Source: CALAGB01 sp963789565 (GTDB lineage Bacteria > Chloroflexota > Chloroflexia > Thermomicrobiales > Thermomicrobiaceae). From it: a stretch of 64,000 bases of DNA. Below, in pieces: positions 60,329-64,000 of the stretch. Location: contig CAWBKX010000002.1 in assembly GCA_963789565.1 (NCBI GenBank), forward strand, positions 1,612,001-1,676,000, written 5' to 3'. Every line of letters starts with the position of its first letter. The stretch's first letter is position 1. The notes below the pieces were generated by a model. The model ran no database searches and was not told where the DNA came from. It worked only from the letters and a program-made list of their open reading frames with translations. The position numbers and the translations under genes were made by a program.

Positions 60329-63280
60329 ATGTCCGGAAGCACCCAGTCTCCGAAACACACGGTCGACGATCCAATAAATGCACATACGGTCGAGAGCGGG
60401 ACGCTGCGCGTCGAGCTCCTCGGAGGATTCAGGCTGGCCGCAGGCAAGGCTGAGATTCCCCCTTCGGCCTGGCGTAGCCACAACGCGGCGCAGATCGTCA
60501 AGCGTCTCGCGCTAGCTCCTGGCTATATGCTGCACCGCGATCTGCTTGCCGACCTCCTCTGGCCGGACACCGACTCGGCGTCGGCCGCCAATAACCTGCG
60601 CCAGGGTTTGCACATCGCCCGTCGATATCTGCAGGAACTCCCTCTCGATCAAACGCTGGTACTGCGTTCAATCAACGAGCGCGTCCACCTCTATCCGCCA
60701 GAACGTGTCTCAACCGATGTGCACGAATTCGAACTGGCCGCGCGTGCGGCGTTTGGCTCCCGTGATCCCGACCGCTATTGGGCGGCAGCCGAGCGCTTCA
60801 CCGGTGTGCTCTTGCCGAACGATCTCTACGAGGAGTGGACGAGTCAATGTCGGGACGAGCTTGCGGCCATCTACGGCGCCATTCTCGCAGAGGTCGCGAG
60901 GCTCCACGAAACGCGGAATGAGCATCCACGGGCGATTGAGGCACTGCGCAAGCTTGTCGCCGCAGAGCCGTCCAATGAAGCGACGCACGCAGCGCTGATG
61001 CGATTGTATGCCGCCCAGGGAAAGCGCTCTCAGGCGCTCCTGCAATATCAGCATCTGACGAGCATCCTCATCAGTACGCTCGATATCGAACCCGAACCTG
61101 GGATCCACCAACTCTATCTGGACATCAAGAACGGGACGTTCCCTTCGCAATCCAGCGAATCTAAATCCAGTTCGATTGCGACCGCAACCACGCCCGCGTC
61201 AAATCTGCCGGTGCCTGTCACGACGTTTCTCGGACGCAAGCAAGAACTGGCGCACCTCATCGAGGCGATCACGGAGCATCGGCTGGTGACTCTGGTTGGT
61301 CCCGGCGGTATCGGCAAGACGCGACTGGCGTTCGAGGCCGGCCGCGGGCTTGTCGGGCGCTATGCCGATGGCGTGTGGCTGGTCGATCTGTCGGGGCTGG
61401 ACGACGCAGAGCTTGTGCCGCAGTCGGTCGCGGCAGCGCTGGGAGTCGACCTCGACGAGCGAGCTGAACCGTCTAAAGTGCTTGCTGACGCGCTGAGTGG
61501 TCGGGAACTGCTGCTGGTTCTCGACAACTGCGAGCACCTGATCGACGCCTGTGCGGCATTGGTGCAACGGCTGCTGCACTCCTGTTCCAAATTGTCGATC
61601 GTAGCGACGAGCCGTGAAGCGTTGCGCGTCAGGGGCGAGCGACGCTGGCCGGTCGCACCGCTGCCCGTACCTACGCCCACGGACAGCCTCCTACACATTG
61701 CGCGGAACGACGCCGTTCGCCTCTTCGTCGACCGGGTGCGCTGGCATCAGACGAACTTCAACGTCGCCGAGGAGAATGCGCCGGCCATTTGCGATATCTG
61801 CAGGCGACTCGACGGTATTCCACTGGCTCTCGAGTTGGCCGCCGCACGTGCGGATGTGCTGACGCCCGAACAGCTCACGACGCGGCTCGAGAACACGCTC
61901 GATCTGCTCACCGCTGGATACCGAGAGTCCGCGCCACGTCAGCAAACGCTCCGGGGAGCGCTCGACTGGAGCTACCAACTGCTCAGCGGCGAAGAGCAGT
62001 TGGTCTTCCGACGGCTGGCGGTCTTCTCCGGAGGATGGACACTGGGGATGGCCGAGTCGATCTGTAGCGGCGGTGACATTGCCGCTCAGGAGGTGGTTCG
62101 TCTCCTGTCCCTGCTGAGTGAAAAATCGCTCTTGCAAGCGGACGTCTCAGGCGACGAGGCGCGCTATCGGCTGCTGGAGCCGGTCCGTCAGTTCGCAAAT
62201 GAGCGACTGCAAGCAAGCGGCGAGGTCGAGATCGTGCGGGAGCGGCATGCGCATCGCTATCTTGCCCTGGCAGAGGAGGCCGAGCCGCACCTGACCGGTC
62301 CCAGCCAGGCCCTTTGGCTTAACCGAGTTGCGCGGGAACAGGACAATTTGCGCGCGGCGCTGGTCTTCTTCGATACCTCAGGGGACCGCGGTTCAGCGCT
62401 ACGCCTCGCCGGCGCGCTCGGGCGCTTCTGGTGGACACAGGGCTTCATCGCTGAGGGGCAACGTTGGCTTTCTCGGACTCTGCAAGCGACGAAAGGCGAG
62501 CATGGAGCGGAGCGAATGAAGGCGGTGAATGCGGCCTTCACCATGGCTCATCGCCGCGGCGAATACGCCGCAGCGCGATCTCTCGCGCAAGAGTGCCTGA
62601 AGTTGGCTCAGCAGCACGACGACCGATCCGGCATGGGCTGGGCGCTTACCCAACTCGGGATGGTCGCAGCCGAGACCGGCGGCGATCAGCAAGCCCTCCT
62701 GGAGCAGAGTCTGGAGATCTTCCGCGAAATCGGCGATACCCGGGGAACCGCCGAGGTGCTCAACATGCTGGGGGAAATCAAACGGGCGCAGGGAGACGAT
62801 TACGTCGCCTCACAACTCTATGAGGAAAGCCTGGTTCTCTGGCAGAGCCTTGGAGATGAACAGTACATCGCCACCGTACTGCACAATCTTGGCCGCGTTG
62901 CCGAGCACCGAGAAGATTCCCAGCGGGCGGCATCATTGCTCCTGGATAGCCTGACGCGCTTTCAGGACTTGCACATCAACAATGGTGTTGCCCTCTGCCT
63001 GCGGGGTCTCGCCGGTGTCGCCGTTGCACGGGACCAACCAGAGGTAGCATCACGCTTCCTTGGCGCGGCGGAGGTGATCGCCGAGCGTACGGGGGTCGTC
63101 GAAGATTCGGCTGATCGGGCTCAAACGCAATCCGCGGTGGCAGCCGCACAAACTGGGCTCGACGATGCGATATTTGCCGAGGCCTGGTCTGCCGGCAAGG
63201 CACTCTCGATGGACGCGGTCATCCGTGAGGCGCATGACTTCGTGGGTCAACTCCGCGCGAAGCGGGACATCACCCGTTAG
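60329..63280 (+). CDS. AfsR/SARP-type regulator with BTAD, NB-ARC and TPR domains
   Basis: 983-residue STAND regulator. An OmpR-type winged helix (about 25-115: LRVELLGGFRLAAGKAEI, LADLLWPDTDSASAANNLRQGLH), a bacterial transcriptional activator domain (about 125-260), an NB-ARC-type ATPase with Walker A GPGGIGKTRLAFE (about 325-337) and Walker B LLLVLDNCEHL (about 394-404), then TPR-like repeats (about 680-960). AfsR-like proteins bind direct repeats near promoters and often regulate secondary metabolism; no target is apparent. ATG 60329. Confidence 0.9.
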   Translation: MSGSTQSPKHTVDDPINAHTVESGTLRVELLGGFRLAAGKAEIPPSAWRSHNAAQIVKRLALAPGYMLHRDLLADLLWPDTDSASAANNLRQGLHIARRYLQELPLDQTLVLRSINERVHLYPPERVSTDVHEFELAARAAFGSRDPDRYWAAAERFTGVLLPNDLYEEWTSQCRDELAAIYGAILAEVARLHETRNEHPRAIEALRKLVAAEPSNEATHAALMRLYAAQGKRSQALLQYQHLTSILISTLDIEPEPGIHQLYLDIKNGTFPSQSSESKSSSIATATTPASNLPVPVTTFLGRKQELAHLIEAITEHRLVTLVGPGGIGKTRLAFEAGRGLVGRYADGVWLVDLSGLDDAELVPQSVAAALGVDLDERAEPSKVLADALSGRELLLVLDNCEHLIDACAALVQRLLHSCSKLSIVATSREALRVRGERRWPVAPLPVPTPTDSLLHIARNDAVRLFVDRVRWHQTNFNVAEENAPAICDICRRLDGIPLALELAAARADVLTPEQLTTRLENTLDLLTAGYRESAPRQQTLRGALDWSYQLLSGEEQLVFRRLAVFSGGWTLGMAESICSGGDIAAQEVVRLLSLLSEKSLLQADVSGDEARYRLLEPVRQFANERLQASGEVEIVRERHAHRYLALAEEAEPHLTGPSQALWLNRVAREQDNLRAALVFFDTSGDRGSALRLAGALGRFWWTQGFIAEGQRWLSRTLQATKGEHGAERMKAVNAAFTMAHRRGEYAAARSLAQECLKLAQQHDDRSGMGWALTQLGMVAAETGGDQQALLEQSLEIFREIGDTRGTAEVLNMLGEIKRAQGDDYVASQLYEESLVLWQSLGDEQYIATVLHNLGRVAEHREDSQRAASLLLDSLTRFQDLHINNGVALCLRGLAGVAVARDQPEVASRFLGAAEVIAERTGVVEDSADRAQTQSAVAAAQTGLDDAIFAEAWSAGKALSMDAVIREAHDFVGQLRAKRDITR

Positions 63281-63582
63281 ATACAGACAAGCACTGCTGC
63301 AACGACCATTGCAAAGCTCCAGAGTTTTTCGATCCGAGCCACTGTGGGTGCGTCTGTCCGCTTAGTGGTGACCGCGGCGACAAGTGCGGTGAGCAACACT
63401 GACAGCATTGGCGCGCCTCGGATTACTCGTTCTATGGCTGTCAGTCAATCTGACGGAGAACTGCTGCAGGTGGCGCTACTGTCCTGGAGGACCGTCTGCG
63501 CCACCCGGCGGCTCTTATCATTGCCGGTGATAGGATTATCCTGAGCATCTTGTGCATAGACGCCGTCACAACAGGGACAATC
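63281..63582. other. intergenic region
   Basis: About 300 bases. No gene or terminator was recognised with confidence. It ends with ACAGGGACAATC, the presumed ribosome binding site of the next gene. Confidence 0.4.
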
Positions 63583-64000
63583 GTGAGCGACAACGAGATC
63601 GAACCAGTCGAGCCGGAATCACAGGGAGACCAGGACGGCGTCCTTGCTACGTTGAAAGACGTCGGCGAGCGCGTACCGGCCTATGCCAAACTCTCTGTCA
63701 ACCTGGTTTCGGCCGGCAAGATGTCGGCGGCTCAACAAAGCCAGATCCTTGGGCCACTCGGCTACGGACCGGCCTCGCGCTTCACCCGCTTCGTGCCGAT
63801 CCTGAACCAGATCAGCCGTGTCCTGTCGATGATCGGCACCATCCGCTTCGTTCTCACCCAGATGGACGCGGAGTCGGCCAATGAATTGCTGGCGGCGGTG
63901 GGACTCAGTCGCGAGCAGGTCGAGCAGGATTTCGCAACGACGCGTGACCTCGCTAAACGTGCCGGACAGGTCGGCTCGCGCGAAGCCTCCAGGGCGCTTG
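63583..64000 (+). CDS. hypothetical protein, cut by the window end
   Basis: At least 139 codons from GTG 63583 running off the edge. Translation: an acidic N-terminal tail (SDNEIEPVEPESQGDQDG), then a helical region with AYAKLSVNLVSAGKMSAAQQSQILGPLGYG and LNQISRVLSMIGTIRFVLTQMD. No family recognised. CAGGGA precedes the GTG. The absence of stops over 418 bases and the compact reading frame support it as real. Confidence 0.6.
   Translation, partial: MSDNEIEPVEPESQGDQDGVLATLKDVGERVPAYAKLSVNLVSAGKMSAAQQSQILGPLGYGPASRFTRFVPILNQISRVLSMIGTIRFVLTQMDAESANELLAAVGLSREQVEQDFATTRDLAKRAGQVGSREASRAL

Noticed and set aside
1..64000. tRNA, rRNA, tmRNA genes and CRISPR arrays
   Set aside because: No cloverleaf with T-loop consensus, rRNA core sequence or regularly spaced direct repeats was noticed on either strand; a covariance-model search would be decisive.

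Overview
The window reads as a piece of a G+C-rich bacterial chromosome, most likely from the Chloroflexota (Thermomicrobia-like). This is inferred from gene content: three F420-type luciferase-like (LLM) oxidoreductases, an ECF42-type sigma factor with DGPF/YCII partners, PD40-repeat receptor kinases, very large LuxR and AfsR-type STAND regulators, a MauE-thioredoxin fusion, and SOS boxes of the GAAC-N4-GTTC kind. No rRNA, tRNA, CRISPR array or phage module was recognised. The only mobile element is one IS3-family insertion.

Layout. 0-5 kb: FadR-type regulator, DUF1634-TauE/SafE permease, cytidylate-kinase-like protein, YeaQ/GlsB membrane protein, peptidase E. 5.4-8.2 kb: transmembrane Ser/Thr kinase with an extracytoplasmic PD40 propeller. 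8.3-16 kb: small stress or detoxification proteins (SnoaL-like, cupin, RidA, VOC, two YCII/DGPF proteins), a 981-residue LuxR regulator and the ECF42 sigma factor. 16-21.4 kb: a gamma-glutamyltransferase gene split by an amber codon, two LLM oxidoreductases and a tandem universal stress protein. 21.6-26.1 kb: release factor 3, NUDIX hydrolase, ABC-F ATPase. 26.7-31.9 kb: third LLM oxidoreductase, thioredoxin-like protein, a membrane-anchored protein made of exact 15-residue repeats, YtxH, Rsm22-like methyltransferase, SdpR-SdpI with a clear operator, PAP2 phosphatase. 32-37 kb: nitroreductase, DUF4166 and SRPBCC-DoxX pair, ABC exporter. 37.4-42.3 kb: amidase lipoprotein, orphan ribbon-helix-helix protein, DinB, zinc-ribbon protein, sigma factor, FAD oxidoreductase. 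42.3-43.6 kb: the IS3 element. 43.8-46.5 kb: sulfotransferase, lipA, lipB. 46.5-49.1 kb: TetR remnant and a catalytically dead ImuB-like polymerase with a small partner. 49.4-55.4 kb: CPT-like kinase, VOC protein, methyltransferase, DsrE, a SnoaL-TusA fusion, DUF4242, an HD-GYP-like/LuxR fusion regulator and DUF4013. 55.6-60 kb: MoxR (CbbQ/NorQ-like) and VWA (CbbO/NorD-like) pair, then MauE-thioredoxin-thioredoxin. 60.3 kb to the end: AfsR-like regulator and an incomplete gene.

Genes that work together: dinB and the imuB-like gene each carry a LexA-type box and probably form one SOS regulon; sdpR-sdpI is an autoregulated unit with an 11-bp-arm palindrome; the two DGPF genes lie directly before the ECF42 sigma factor, the known arrangement; lipA-lipB make protein-bound lipoate; the MoxR-VWA pair is a chaperone module whose client is not in view. 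The least familiar assembly is the 51.5-54.6 kb cluster, where sulfur-carrier-like folds (DsrE and a TusA domain fused to an NTF2-like domain) sit with a nickel-protein-like DUF4242 and an HD-domain LuxR regulator. Three lesions (GGT amber codon, VOC 5-prime frameshift, transposase frameshift) may be real decay or assembly errors.
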